Of a stretch of DNA of 64,000 nucleotides, positions 1 through 7,540 are shown piece by piece. Numbering within the stretch: position 1 is the stretch's first letter; every line of letters begins with the position of its first letter. The notes under the pieces were generated by a model that worked only from the letters and a program-made list of their open reading frames with translations, had not been told where the DNA came from and did no database searches. The DNA is taken from NCBI RefSeq assembly GCF_039595935.1, contig NZ_JBCNKR010000006.1, positions 3,100,632 through 3,164,631 on the forward strand, given 5' to 3'. The position numbers were made by a program, and so were the translations under genes. This DNA is from Flavobacterium sp. (GTDB lineage Bacteria > Bacteroidota > Bacteroidia > Flavobacteriales > Flavobacteriaceae).

Positions 1-504
1 GTTTCCGGACACAACATGATTAAAATGGAAGCTTTGAAATCAATGCTGGAAAATCTTGGTTTTAAAAATGTTCGAACTTATCTGCAATCAGGAAATGTTT
101 TTGTAGATAGTGACGAAGATGCGCCAAAAGTGGGTTTTATGATTAAACAGGAAATTTTTAAGGTTTTTGGGCATGAAGTTCCTGTTGTTGTAATTTCAAA
201 AAAAGATCTTGAATTGTGTTTTACAAACAATCCGTATTTGAAAGAAAAAGAAATTGACGAGAAAAAACTGTATGTTGTTTTTTCTTCTATTGTCTTAAAA
301 AAAGAAAATATACACGATTTAAAAATCAGTCAGTTTAAACCGGACGAAGCCAGCATTGACGAAAACCGAATTTTTATTAAATATAATATTGGAGCCGGAA
401 AAACCAGATTGGAACTCAAATATATTGAGAAAAAACTCAATATAATAGGAACAATGCGAAACTTAAATACGGTTACAAACCTGCTGAAAATGTATGAAGA
501 ATAA
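1..504 (+). CDS. DUF1697 family protein, 5' end cut by window edge
   Basis: The frame is open from base 1 (VSGHNMIKMEAL...), so the gene starts upstream of the window; about 167 residues are visible. The opening residues match the part of DUF1697 proteins that follows the usual N-terminal LLRGINVG-type segment, and the motif LGFKNVRTYLQSGNVFVDS near residues 19-37 is the family's most conserved block. DUF1697 proteins are small cytoplasmic proteins, about 180 residues long, of unknown function, so only about 10-15 residues seem to be missing. An ATG at base 16 exists but would delete the conserved segment, so I do not take it as the start. It converges with the next gene, with only 3 bases between the stop codons. 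Confidence 0.8.
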   Translation, partial: VSGHNMIKMEALKSMLENLGFKNVRTYLQSGNVFVDSDEDAPKVGFMIKQEIFKVFGHEVPVVVISKKDLELCFTNNPYLKEKEIDEKKLYVVFSSIVLKKENIHDLKISQFKPDEASIDENRIFIKYNIGAGKTRLELKYIEKKLNIIGTMRNLNTVTNLLKMYEE

Positions 505-507
505 AAG

Positions 508-1011
508 CTAATCCCGAAGCCATTTCTGCATGGCCGGGAAAGCTTTTTTATTTTCTTTTTCCGCACGCTCATTTCCCAGACATAAACCCATCCATTCTAA
601 AAGGGGTAAACCCAAATAATTTTTATTGCTAAAATTAGAAATCAGCCATTCAGAATCATTTTTATAACCATTAGGGTGAAATACAAATTCTAGAGGCAGT
701 TCTAAATGATTTGCAGCGGCAAATGACCATAAAATAGCTGCGATTTCTTCTCCCTGCGTTGGCCAGTCGGTTGAGATTTCATTTGTGCCCACAAGTTTTC
801 TTTCTGCAGATGTGGTAACGGCCAAATGTCCGGCTTCATGCAAAATATCTCCAGGATAAAGTAATTTATCATAATCGATATAAATACAATTAGAACCCAA
901 GTCTAATCCGGGTAAAAAAGTGTCGCCCAAATCCTTTTCAATAACTGTAATACCTATTTCATCTAAAAAGCGAAGAACTAGTTTTACATCTGTAGTTTCT
1001 TTTAATGACAT
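508..1011 (-). CDS. Small HEAGH-motif zinc metallopeptidase-like protein
   Basis: A 167-residue cytoplasmic protein without signal peptide or membrane segment. The sequence ILHEAGHLAVTT (near residues 56-67) is an HExxH zinc motif, and GEEIAAILWSFAAANHL about 25 residues later supplies a Glu that could be the third zinc ligand, as in short gluzincin or ImmA/IrrE-like domains. The rest is not recognised. The stop abuts the convergent DUF1697 gene, and the start lies about 24 bases downstream of the next minus-strand gene, so the two are probably co-transcribed. The zinc-protease fold is inferred from motifs only; the substrate is unknown. Confidence 0.65.
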   Translation of the reverse strand: MSLKETTDVKLVLRFLDEIGITVIEKDLGDTFLPGLDLGSNCIYIDYDKLLYPGDILHEAGHLAVTTSAERKLVGTNEISTDWPTQGEEIAAILWSFAAANHLELPLEFVFHPNGYKNDSEWLISNFSNKNYLGLPLLEWMGLCLGNERAEKENKKAFPAMQKWLRD

Positions 1012-1034
1012 GTTTTTATTTTATAATCGGTAAA

Positions 1035-1772
1035 TTAAACAAGGTCACAATACCAAAATCCATAATCAAAAGCGTCAGGAGCACTTGTATCACAGGCTGT
1101 ATCTGATGAATTTGTATTTTTAGGTTTTTCGTATTTACGATATACGATTTCTCCAATTTCAAAATCGATAGGTTTTGAGAAAATCGGACCATCAAAAGTA
1201 AAAGTATGAAATTCTCCATTTTCACCGCAGACATCTACATTTTCAGGCAAATCATCAATAAAACTCTGATCAATAATTCGACCCACAAAACTTTTATCTA
1301 AATAACGTTCGTTTACACAAACCACTATGGTTTTAAAACCAAGCGAAATAAATTCCTGAATTAAATCGTGAGAAGGAATTTTCCAGATAGGAAAAACACC
1401 CGTAAAACCAATTCTGGCAAGCTGTTCTTCACGATATTTTCTTAAATCTTCCAGAAAAATATCCCCAAAGACAGAATGTGTAATTCCTTCATTTTTTAAT
1501 TGGGTTAATGTATCCATCATCACTTGTTCATAAACTTCCATGGTTGGCATTTCAGGAATCTGCATGATTTTTAATGGAATCACAATGCTTTCTGCTTGTG
1601 CCTGCAATAATTCAACACGAACACCATGCATCGAAATTCGGAGGTATTGCTGATTGACGCTCGTCAATAAATATTCAATTTTGTATTCCGGATTTTGAAG
1701 AATTTTATATAAAGTCAGAGCAGAATCTTTTCCGCTGCTCCAGTTAAATAAAGCTTTTTTAGGTGTAGACAC
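1035..1772 (-). CDS. Dph6-related ATP pyrophosphatase (adenine nucleotide alpha-hydrolase fold)
   Basis: A 245-residue protein opening with a P-loop of the PP-loop type, FNWSSGKDSALTLYKIL at residues 9-25 (SGGKDS-like), followed by the conserved FGDIFLEDLRKYREEQ segment and the C-terminal ENGEFHTFTFDGPIF signature. This pattern is typical of the Dph6/DUF71 family, whose eukaryotic and archaeal members form diphthamide by an adenylation step. Bacteria lack diphthamide, so the bacterial substrate is unknown. The last about 30 residues (two Cys, acidic) extend beyond the core. It is divergent from the aminopeptidase gene, and the two transcripts must start in the roughly 90-base gap. The family call is firm, the reaction is inferred. 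Confidence 0.85.
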   Translation of the reverse strand: MSTPKKALFNWSSGKDSALTLYKILQNPEYKIEYLLTSVNQQYLRISMHGVRVELLQAQAESIVIPLKIMQIPEMPTMEVYEQVMMDTLTQLKNEGITHSVFGDIFLEDLRKYREEQLARIGFTGVFPIWKIPSHDLIQEFISLGFKTIVVCVNERYLDKSFVGRIIDQSFIDDLPENVDVCGENGEFHTFTFDGPIFSKPIDFEIGEIVYRKYEKPKNTNSSDTACDTSAPDAFDYGFWYCDLV

Positions 1773-1779
1773 GTTTGTT

Positions 1780-1788
1780 TATTTTTGT
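1780..1788 (+). promoter_or_regulatory. -7 promoter element of the M1 aminopeptidase gene
   Basis: TATTTTTGT fits the Bacteroidota -7 consensus TAnnTTTGC in eight of nine positions. It sits about 78 bases before the ATG at 1866 and overlaps an in-frame ATG at 1785. Transcription starting just after the element excludes that upstream ATG. No clear -33 TTTG is seen at the usual distance. Confidence 0.5.
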
Positions 1789-1865
1789 ATGGTAAACTTA
1801 CAAATTTCATTCGATTTGTTTATGAAACCTTTGTAACTTTGAATTTTGCCACTAATTTTTTTTCA

Positions 1866-3926
1866 ATGAAATATATTTTTCTTTTAATAACCACCTTTGT
1901 TTTCGCCCAACAAACCCAATATGTTGATTTTAAATCTGTTTCAGGCCAATTAAAGATAGTTGAGACCCAAAAAATAATTTTCGGAGAGGTTGATTATAAT
2001 TTTGAAGTTCTACAACCTATTGATACCATAAAAATTGACGCAAAAAACATGCAGTTTTCAAACGTTAAAATAGACGGAAAAGAGGCAGTTTTTGTGAATA
2101 CAGGAAAAGAACTTCAAATAATAAATCACTTTCAAAAAGGGAATAATCATTTGACATTCAGCTACAATGCAAAACCAAAACAAGCGTTGTATTTTGTAAA
2201 CATAGAAAATGATGATATTCAAATCTGGACGCAAGGGCAGGGAAGATATACCAGTAACTGGTTTCCGAGTTTTGATGATGTAAACGAAAAAGTAATCTTC
2301 AATCTCGGAATTACTTATAAGAAAGACTATCAGGTTGTATCAAACGGAGTTTTAAAAAGTAAAACCGAGAAAGATAATCTTGTGCACTGGCAATACGAAA
2401 TGGAAAATCCAATGAGTTCTTATTTATTGGTTCTATCCATTGGAAAATATGATAAAAAAGAATTTAAGTCTAAATCAAAAATCCCTTTAGAATATTATTT
2501 AGAGAATAAAGATACAGCGCGTTTTGAATCAACTTATCGTTATTCTAAGCGTATTTTTGATTTTCTGGAGAAAGAAATTGGCGTAAAATATCCGTGGAAA
2601 GTATTCAGACAAATTCCGGTTCGTGATTTTTTATATGCCGGAATGGAAAACACAACGACTACACTTTTTACAACCCGCTACGTGGTTGATGATATCGCAT
2701 TTTTAGACAGAAATTATACAAATGTCGACGCTCATGAATTAGCACATCATTGGTTTGGTGATTTAATTACAGCCGAAAGCAGTACACATCATTGGCTTCA
2801 GGAAGGTTTTGCGACTTATTATGCTTTGCTGGCAGAAAGATCAATTTTTGGAGATGATTATTTCTACGCCAAATTATATGATACAGCACAGCAGATAAAA
2901 TTTGCATCAAGAACCGATACAATTCCGGTTTTGAATGCCAAAGCAAGTTCGCTTACTTTTTATGAAAAAGGAGCTTGGGCGCTTTTTGTTTTGCATGAAT
3001 CAATTGGTGATAAAGCTTTTAAAAAAGCAGTAAAAAATTATTTAAAAAAATACGCCTTTAAGAATGTCAATACACAAAATTTCTTTGATGAAGTAAAAAA
3101 AGTTTCTGATTTTGATTTAGTTCAGTTTCAAAAAACATGGCTGGAATCAACTGCTTTTGATACCTCAACGGCAAATGCCTTACTAAGTAAAAACAAAGCT
3201 ATTCAAGTGCGTTTAGAAGTGGATAAATTGAAGAAAACGCCTTTAAATGAAAAGATAAATTTTTTCAAAGAAACTTTAGATTCAGATATTCATTATTCTG
3301 TAAAAGAAGCAGTTATTTCTCAGATTCAAAACGAAAAATATGAAAATAAAAAAGAATTATTACTAAAAGCACTTCACCAAAACAGCCTGCAATTGCGACA
3401 GACTCTGGCAGAAACTTTATCGACAATTCCCGAAGATTTTAGAACAGAATATGAAACGCTTCTGGATGATAAATCATATGAAACACAGGAAATTACATTG
3501 TTTTATTTATGGAAAAACTTTCCAAGTCATAGAACAGAATATCTGGATAAATCGAAAAACTGGATTGGTTTTAACGATTATAATCTGAGAACATTATGGT
3601 TGTCGCTTGCTTTATCAACAATGAATTACAGCGATAATCCTGAAGAACTTGTGAATGAATTAGTAGCATTTTCGACCACAAAATACGAAGCCACAACACG
3701 CCAGAATGCTTTAGAAAAACTCATTGCTTTTAAGTTTATAAATGATGAAGTTTTAACCAATTTAGTAAACGCTACAACGCACCATATGTGGCAGTTTTCA
3801 AAATTTGGAAGAGACTCGATCAGAGTTTTATTGAAAAATTCAGAAATGCGTGCTTCATTTAATAGAATTTTGCCTAATTTGAACCCCGATGAACAATTTC
3901 AATTGAATCGTTTGTTGAAAGAGTAG
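1866..3926 (+). CDS. Secreted M1 family metallopeptidase (aminopeptidase N-like)
   Basis: A 686-residue protein. The chosen start gives a classical signal peptide (MKYIFLLITTFVFAQQ); an in-frame ATG 81 bases upstream lies inside a promoter-like element. The M1 hallmarks are present: the exopeptidase motif GMENT near residue 258 (GxMEN type), the zinc motif HELAHHWFGD at about residues 290-299 and LQEGFATYYAL about 18 residues later carrying the third ligand Glu. The C-terminal third is helical, HEAT-like, as in this family. It should remove N-terminal amino acids from peptides in the periplasm or at the cell surface. It has no obvious type IX secretion C-terminal domain. It stands alone, divergent from the Dph6-like gene. 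Confidence 0.92.
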   Translation: MKYIFLLITTFVFAQQTQYVDFKSVSGQLKIVETQKIIFGEVDYNFEVLQPIDTIKIDAKNMQFSNVKIDGKEAVFVNTGKELQIINHFQKGNNHLTFSYNAKPKQALYFVNIENDDIQIWTQGQGRYTSNWFPSFDDVNEKVIFNLGITYKKDYQVVSNGVLKSKTEKDNLVHWQYEMENPMSSYLLVLSIGKYDKKEFKSKSKIPLEYYLENKDTARFESTYRYSKRIFDFLEKEIGVKYPWKVFRQIPVRDFLYAGMENTTTTLFTTRYVVDDIAFLDRNYTNVDAHELAHHWFGDLITAESSTHHWLQEGFATYYALLAERSIFGDDYFYAKLYDTAQQIKFASRTDTIPVLNAKASSLTFYEKGAWALFVLHESIGDKAFKKAVKNYLKKYAFKNVNTQNFFDEVKKVSDFDLVQFQKTWLESTAFDTSTANALLSKNKAIQVRLEVDKLKKTPLNEKINFFKETLDSDIHYSVKEAVISQIQNEKYENKKELLLKALHQNSLQLRQTLAETLSTIPEDFRTEYETLLDDKSYETQEITLFYLWKNFPSHRTEYLDKSKNWIGFNDYNLRTLWLSLALSTMNYSDNPEELVNELVAFSTTKYEATTRQNALEKLIAFKFINDEVLTNLVNATTHHMWQFSKFGRDSIRVLLKNSEMRASFNRILPNLNPDEQFQLNRLLKE

Positions 3927-3933
3927 AGCGAGG

Positions 3934-4013
3934 TAGAATAAAGAAGCAAGATAAAGACTGAATTTAAATCTTGTCTCTTGTTTCTATTATCTTTCCTCTT
4001 AAAAAAAATCCAA
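3934..4013. repeat. Purine/pyrimidine word-repeat spacer (imperfect palindrome)
   Basis: The left part is rich in AAGAAGCAAGATAAAGAC and the right part in the roughly complementary GTCTCTTGTTTCT, giving an imperfect inverted repeat. The 10-mer TCTTGTCTCT (3969-3978) is the exact complement of AGAGACAAGA at 63361-63370, and TCTTGTTTCT recurs in the hisD-hisC spacer. It contains a spurious TTG start that would extend the downstream gene. Confidence 0.5.
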
Positions 4014-4036
4014 AAACAAAACCTACTATAAAATTT

Positions 4037-4945
4037 ATGAGAGCATTAGTTATTTCTGGCGGCGGAAGTAAAGGCGCATTTGCCGGAGGAGTTGCACAGT
4101 ATTTAATAGAAGAAAAACGACATGAATACGATTTATTCATCGGAACCTCTACAGGAAGTCTTTTAATTCCGCATTTAGCTCTCGGTCACATCAAGAAAAT
4201 ACATTCCGTATATACAAACGTAAGCATGAGTAAGATTTTCAATATCTGCCCTTTTGTTGTAAAAGTAAAGGACGGAATTGATATTGTGACTATTAATCAC
4301 TTTAACGTTTTGCGTCAGTTTTTTAGAGGAAAAAGAACCTTTGGAGAAAGTAAAGGATTGAAAAAATACATTACAAATAACTTTTCTCTAACCGATTTTA
4401 ATAAGCTGAAAAAGCTTCATTGTGATGTTGTAATTACCGTAACCAATTTAACAAAAAACGAAGCTGAATATAAATCCGTTAAAGATTGTACTTACGAAGA
4501 ATTTTGTGAATGGTCCTGGATATCGAGTAATTATATTCCGTTTATGAGTCTGGCTACCAAAAACAATTATGAATATGGTGACGGAGGTTTCTCAAGTTTA
4601 GTTCCAATTCGTGAAGCTATCAATCGCGGTGCAACTGAAATTGATGTAATTATTTTGGAAACAGAAGTCAATACCAGTAAAATGGTGATTGGAAAAAATC
4701 CATTTTCACTGATGATTGATTTGTTTAGAATTGCCTTAGATCAGGTCGAAAAACATGATATTGCTATAGGAAAACTTATGGCAAATAGTAAAGATGTAAA
4801 ACTTAATTTATATTACACGCCTACAAAATTAACTGATAACGCTTTGATTTTTAATAAAGAAATAATGAAAGAGTGGTGGAAACAAGGTTATGAATATGCT
4901 CAGAATAAATCTGAGGTTATGAGTGATAATAAGATATTGATTTAA
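4037..4945 (+). CDS. Patatin-like phospholipase
   Basis: A 302-residue protein. The oxyanion-hole motif GGGSKGAFAGG lies at residues 8-18, the nucleophile elbow GTSTG near residues 40-44 and the catalytic Asp in DGGFSS near residue 182, which together define the patatin Ser-Asp dyad. No signal peptide is seen, so it is expected to be cytoplasmic or membrane-associated and to hydrolyse acyl esters of phospholipids. The open frame extends 66 bases upstream to a TTG, but that segment is the spacer repeat, so I start at the ATG where the family homology begins. It is a single gene flanked on both sides by word repeats. Confidence 0.9.
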   Translation: MRALVISGGGSKGAFAGGVAQYLIEEKRHEYDLFIGTSTGSLLIPHLALGHIKKIHSVYTNVSMSKIFNICPFVVKVKDGIDIVTINHFNVLRQFFRGKRTFGESKGLKKYITNNFSLTDFNKLKKLHCDVVITVTNLTKNEAEYKSVKDCTYEEFCEWSWISSNYIPFMSLATKNNYEYGDGGFSSLVPIREAINRGATEIDVIILETEVNTSKMVIGKNPFSLMIDLFRIALDQVEKHDIAIGKLMANSKDVKLNLYYTPTKLTDNALIFNKEIMKEWWKQGYEYAQNKSEVMSDNKILI

Positions 4946-5030
4946 GATTTTAGATTTCAGAATTTAGATTTTAGATTGTTCTTGGGATGGAAATATACCC
5001 TCAATAATCTAAAATCTGAACTCTAAAATT
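4946..5030. repeat. AT-rich inverted repeat, AATCTAAAATCT word family
   Basis: AGATTTTAGATT at 4966-4977 pairs perfectly with AATCTAAAATCT at 5006-5017 around a 28-base loop, and flanking words (TAGATTTCAG / CTGAACTCTA) continue the pairing imperfectly. It lies between convergent genes and could act as a weak terminator without a U-run. The 24 bases 5006-5029 recur exactly at 63411-63434 in the hisF-hisI spacer. Confidence 0.75.
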
Positions 5031-5035
5031 TGATT

Positions 5036-5557
5036 CTACCAAAGTTCTGCAACTTCATTTTTAATAAAACTTAAAGCGGCGTTGCTTGGAGATTGTTTTT
5101 CCAGTAAATCATTCAAGATAACTTCTCGAAGTTTATCAGCATTTTCAACACGATCGCTCATAGCAGCTTTACGAATCATTTGAATCGTTGTGTTTTTTGC
5201 TGTCGTAATAATAGTCCAGCATTCTTCAGACATATAAATTTGCTGAGTTAAATTATGCTCAAATTCCTGTTCGATTTGATCGATTACGAAATTTTCGTAG
5301 TCATGTTTATTCTGAGAAATTGGAGAAACTCTAATCAATAATTTCGTTAGATTGATACGTTCTAAAAACAATGTCATACGCTCGTAAGCCTGTAAACGTA
5401 TTGGTAATGACTCTTTATGAGCTTGTTTGTTTAATAAAAAAGCACGTTTTTTATCATTGTTTTTAATATGCAGTTCAAAAAAACTGTAGGCTACAAATCC
5501 GGTAACAATTGCCGGCAATGTATAACTTGCTAATTCGATAATTCTGGTAAAATCCAT
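5036..5557 (-). CDS. Conserved Flavobacterium protein of unknown function, one N-terminal membrane segment
   Basis: A 173-residue protein beginning MDFTRIIELASYTLPAIVTG, with one predicted transmembrane helix near residues 8-28 followed by a charged helical cytoplasmic region (NNDKKRAFLLNKQAHKESLPIRLQAYERM) and a mostly alpha-helical remainder. I recognise it as a recurrent unannotated Bacteroidota protein, but no function is known to me. The frame is open 48 bases further upstream, but that part contains a perfect -7 element (TATTTTTGC on this strand, 5575-5583), so the start at 5557 is preferred. It is divergent from the TauE/SafE gene. Confidence 0.75.
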   Translation of the reverse strand: MDFTRIIELASYTLPAIVTGFVAYSFFELHIKNNDKKRAFLLNKQAHKESLPIRLQAYERMTLFLERINLTKLLIRVSPISQNKHDYENFVIDQIEQEFEHNLTQQIYMSEECWTIITTAKNTTIQMIRKAAMSDRVENADKLREVILNDLLEKQSPSNAALSFIKNEVAELW

Positions 5558-5574
5558 TTGGGTAAAATTTTTTA

Positions 5575-5583
5575 GCAAAAATA
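5575..5583 (-). promoter_or_regulatory. -7 promoter element of the gene ending at 5036
   Basis: Read on the minus strand, TATTTTTGC is an exact match to TAnnTTTGC. It lies 17 bases before the ATG at 5557 and so decides that start against an upstream in-frame ATG. Confidence 0.6.
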
Positions 5584-5639
5584 TACTTTTTGGTGAGAAA
5601 TCCACTTTAAATTTATCCGAATAAACAAATACTAAAACT

Positions 5640-5648
5640 TACTTTTGC
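5640..5648 (+). promoter_or_regulatory. -7 promoter element of the TauE/SafE gene
   Basis: TACTTTTGC is an exact TAnnTTTGC match 33 bases before the ATG at 5682. It excludes the earlier in-frame start at 5652, which would fall at about the transcription start. Confidence 0.55.
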
Positions 5649-5681
5649 ACTTTGCTTTTTAATGAATGTAATATTGTTTTA

Positions 5682-6449
5682 ATGGACTCATATATAATAT
5701 TTTTTCTTTGTTTAGCAGCTTTTGCCGCTGGATTTATTGATGCAATTGTAGGCGGCGGCGGATTAATCCAAACTCCAATGGGATTAATTTTATTGCCAAA
5801 TCTTCCGGTTTCTACCGTTATTGGAAGTTTAAAAATTCCAGCCTTCAGCGGTACTGCATTTGCGGCTTTTCAATACTTAAAAAAAGTAGCCATAGAAAGG
5901 AAATTGCTTTTATTGATGATGTGTTTGGCATTTCCGTCGGCATTTTTGGGTTCAGCGATATTAACACTTGTGAGTAATGATTTTATGAAACCGCTTCTGC
6001 TTGTGGTTTTATCATTACTGTTTATTTATACTTATGCAAAGAAAAACTTCGGACAGCATGCTGCTAAAGATCATTCGCAAACAAAGCAAATAATCTATGC
6101 TGTTTTGATGAGTATAATAATTGGTTTTTATGATGGTTTTATAGGACCCGGAACAGGCAGTTTTTTAGTTGTAGGTTTTATTGCGCTTTTAGGTTTCGAT
6201 TTTTTAAACGCTTCTGCAAATGCTAAAATGGTAAATCTGGCAACGAATTTTGGTTCGATTTGCCTGTTTATGATAAAAGGAAAAATCATTTGGGCAATCG
6301 CAATTCCAATGGCAGTAAGTAACGGATTGGGCGGCTGGCTTGGAGCAAAAGTGGCAATCAATAAAGGAAACGGTTTTATTAGAATTTTCTTTTTGGTTGT
6401 GGTTGTGGGAACGCTTATTAGATTTGCTTATGATGTTTTTTATAAATAA
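5682..6449 (+). CDS. TauE/SafE family sulfite/organosulfonate-type exporter
   Basis: A 255-residue integral membrane protein with about 7-8 hydrophobic helices. The glycine-rich first-helix motif FAAGFIDAIVGGGGLIQTP (residues 11-29) and the internal repeat FYDGFIGPGTGSFLVVGF in the second half are the two halves of the TauE/SafE signature. The family exports small anions such as sulfite or sulfoacetate; the substrate here cannot be told from sequence. It is monocistronic, with its own -7 element upstream and a REP-like repeat downstream. A YeiH-family gene, another supposed sulfur-anion exporter, lies at 48.4 kb but is not linked. Confidence 0.88.
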   Translation: MDSYIIFFLCLAAFAAGFIDAIVGGGGLIQTPMGLILLPNLPVSTVIGSLKIPAFSGTAFAAFQYLKKVAIERKLLLLMMCLAFPSAFLGSAILTLVSNDFMKPLLLVVLSLLFIYTYAKKNFGQHAAKDHSQTKQIIYAVLMSIIIGFYDGFIGPGTGSFLVVGFIALLGFDFLNASANAKMVNLATNFGSICLFMIKGKIIWAIAIPMAVSNGLGGWLGAKVAINKGNGFIRIFFLVVVVGTLIRFAYDVFYK

Positions 6450-6475
6450 CTTATAAAATAAAGATGTAAAATTTG

Positions 6476-6623
6476 TGCCGTTAGGCACTAAATATCGGTA
6501 GCTAAATAGAATTTAATTTCATTGACGTGCCGTAGGTACGCAATAACAATAATATTGCGTACCTACGGCACGCTTAATCTATTCGTATTAATAATTTCTA
6601 CCGATATTTAATGCCTAACGGCA
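6476..6623. repeat. Composite REP-like palindromic element
   Basis: The inner stem is a perfect 20-bp inverted repeat: CGTGCCGTAGGTACGCAATA at 6526-6545 pairs with 6553-6572 around a 7-base loop. An outer stem pairs 6476-6501 with 6598-6623 at 25 of 26 positions and contains TGCCGTTAGGCA and ATATCGGTAG. GC-richer CCGTAGG cores in an AT-rich genome are typical of REP/BIME elements mobilised by Y1 transposases. A relative is at 47106-47328. With short flanks it fills the 323-base gap 6450-6772, where I see no gene. Confidence 0.8.
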
Positions 6624-6735
6624 TATTTTTGATTCTTCTTTTATATAATTATATGCAAGAATATATTTAAATAAGATTCTAAAATGAGGAATTATTTTTA
6701 ACTTAATTTCTGTTTCAATTATCATTTTGTTAGAG

Positions 6736-6744
6736 TATATTTGT
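6736..6744 (+). promoter_or_regulatory. -7 element and nearby inverted repeat upstream of the HTH protein
   Basis: TATATTTGT matches the -7 consensus at eight of nine positions, 29 bases before the ATG at 6773. Between them ATACT...AGTAT (6754-6766) forms a small inverted repeat that could be an operator for self-repression; that role is inferred. Confidence 0.45.
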
Positions 6745-6772
6745 GAAATAATAATACTAAAAGTATCATTTT

Positions 6773-7072
6773 ATGATAGAAATAGTTGAAAATTACGAGA
6801 ATTACATTAATAGTTTACCTGAATTAATAGGTAAATCTTACTATAAAGCTGAATTTTTTATGCAAAAATTAGGTTTAAAACATGCTACATATTACAGAAA
6901 ACTTAGATCAAAAAGCTTTACACATCAAGAAGTTAAACTTATTACTACGATATTATTTCCTGAAGAAATTTTAATGCAGGAATTACAGAAAAGTGAAGAT
7001 GATATAAAAGCCGGAAGGATAGTTGATCTTTCTGATTTTAAAGAAAAATTAAGAGCTAAGTATAATATCTAA
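6773..7072 (+). CDS. Small HTH protein, probable antitoxin component
   Basis: A 99-residue protein. Residues 24-58 (AEFFMQKLGLKHATYYRKLRSKSFT...) look like a Cro/CI-type helix-turn-helix, and the C-terminal tail (LQKSEDDIKAGRIVDLSDFKEKLRA) resembles the toxin-binding tails of Bacteroidota RelB/Phd-like antitoxins (EDIKAGR type). This suggests an autoregulating antitoxin. The expected toxin is not downstream on the same strand; instead a truncated RelE/ParE-like frame converges on it, with 2 bases between the stop codons. Function is inferred from motif shape only. Confidence 0.6.
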   Translation: MIEIVENYENYINSLPELIGKSYYKAEFFMQKLGLKHATYYRKLRSKSFTHQEVKLITTILFPEEILMQELQKSEDDIKAGRIVDLSDFKEKLRAKYNI

Positions 7073-7074
7073 AT

Positions 7075-7260
7075 TCAAAGGATTTCTTTTATTTTTCTAT
7101 AAGAAGTTTTTTTATATTTTGAACCAATATGATTGTTGTCTTTAATTATATCAAGAATTGAAATAGTCTTTTGTGAAAATAAAACAGCTTTAGTTTTTGA
7201 AAATTTATTTACGATTTCAAAATAAGTTTTTTCAGCATTTTCTGTTAGTACTATTTTCAT
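7075..7260 (-). pseudogene. Truncated RelE/ParE-like toxin remnant
   Basis: The 61 residues MKIVLTENAEKTYFEIVNKF... to NNHIGSKYKKTSYRKIKEIL look like the N-terminal two thirds of a Bacteroidota RelE/ParE toxin of about 95 residues. The last beta strands, where the family normally reads on after YRK with an LYY-type segment and a WDNR-type motif, are absent. The frame stops 2 bases from the convergent HTH gene and no continuation is seen in other frames. The start at 7260 is chosen over one 51 bases upstream because the KIVLTENAE segment is the family N-terminus. I read it as a non-functional remnant; a genuinely short protein is the alternative. Confidence 0.45.
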
Positions 7261-7332
7261 TGCTATCAAAATATTCAGCAAATATATTATTTTTAAAGAA
7301 TTTTCTCGCAATTTATATTAAAAATCCAATTG

Positions 7333-7430
7333 CTTGAGCCTAGCCCCGATTGAGGATATCCTCGTAGAGAACCAGAGAGATAAAGCCGAAAGCGGGAACC
7401 CATGCCAGAAAAAAGGCCTTTTGTTTGGCT
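7333..7430 (+). ncRNA. Candidate structured RNA or repeat (GAGCCTAGCCCCGAT...AAAGCGGGAAC type)
   Basis: The spacer before the helicase contains GAGCCTAGCCCCGATTGA, a perfect 12-bp palindrome GAGGATATCCTC (7352-7363), AAGCCGAAAGCGGGAACCC, and the near-palindrome 7404-7429 (GCC...GGCC...GGC). CCCG at 7345-7348 can pair with CGGG at 7393-7396. From memory, the TAGCCCCGAT...AGCGG..AAAGCGGGA pattern recurs between genes in many Flavobacteria, possibly as an RNA motif such as Flavo-1. I cannot confirm which family, or that it is transcribed. Confidence 0.4.
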
Positions 7431-7437
7431 TCAAAAA

Positions 7438-7486
7438 ATGAAAAAAACTTAGAACCTTAGAACCTCAGTCCCGATAGTTATCGGGA
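7438..7486. repeat. Word repeat plus TCCCGATA hairpin
   Basis: ATGAAAAAAACTTAG (7438-7452) recurs exactly at 33273-33287, and AGAACCTCAG follows both copies. Next to it TCCCGATA-GT-TATCGGGA (7469-7486) is a perfect 8-bp hairpin of a type common between Bacteroidota genes. Confidence 0.6.
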
Positions 7487-7512
7487 TAGTAGCTTATTAA
7501 ATCTATAATTCT

Positions 7513-7521
7513 TATTTTTGC
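7513..7521 (+). promoter_or_regulatory. -7 promoter element of the helicase gene
   Basis: TATTTTTGC is an exact TAnnTTTGC match, 19 bases before the ATG at 7541. The purine-rich AAAAGGAG between them is a better Shine-Dalgarno sequence than most genes here have. Confidence 0.65.
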
Positions 7522-7540
7522 ATAAAAGGAGAAAATTTAC

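Noticed and set aside
330..572. Minus-strand frame of 80 codons
   Set aside because: It is antisense to the DUF1697 gene and overlaps the metallopeptidase 3' end; composition is not protein-like.
1785..1865. Longer N-terminus for the M1 peptidase
   Set aside because: The upstream ATG overlaps a -7 promoter element, and the shorter start gives a proper signal peptide.
6450..6772. Possible short gene in the gap after the TauE/SafE gene
   Set aside because: The gap is filled by the REP-like element; frames there are short and repeat-derived.
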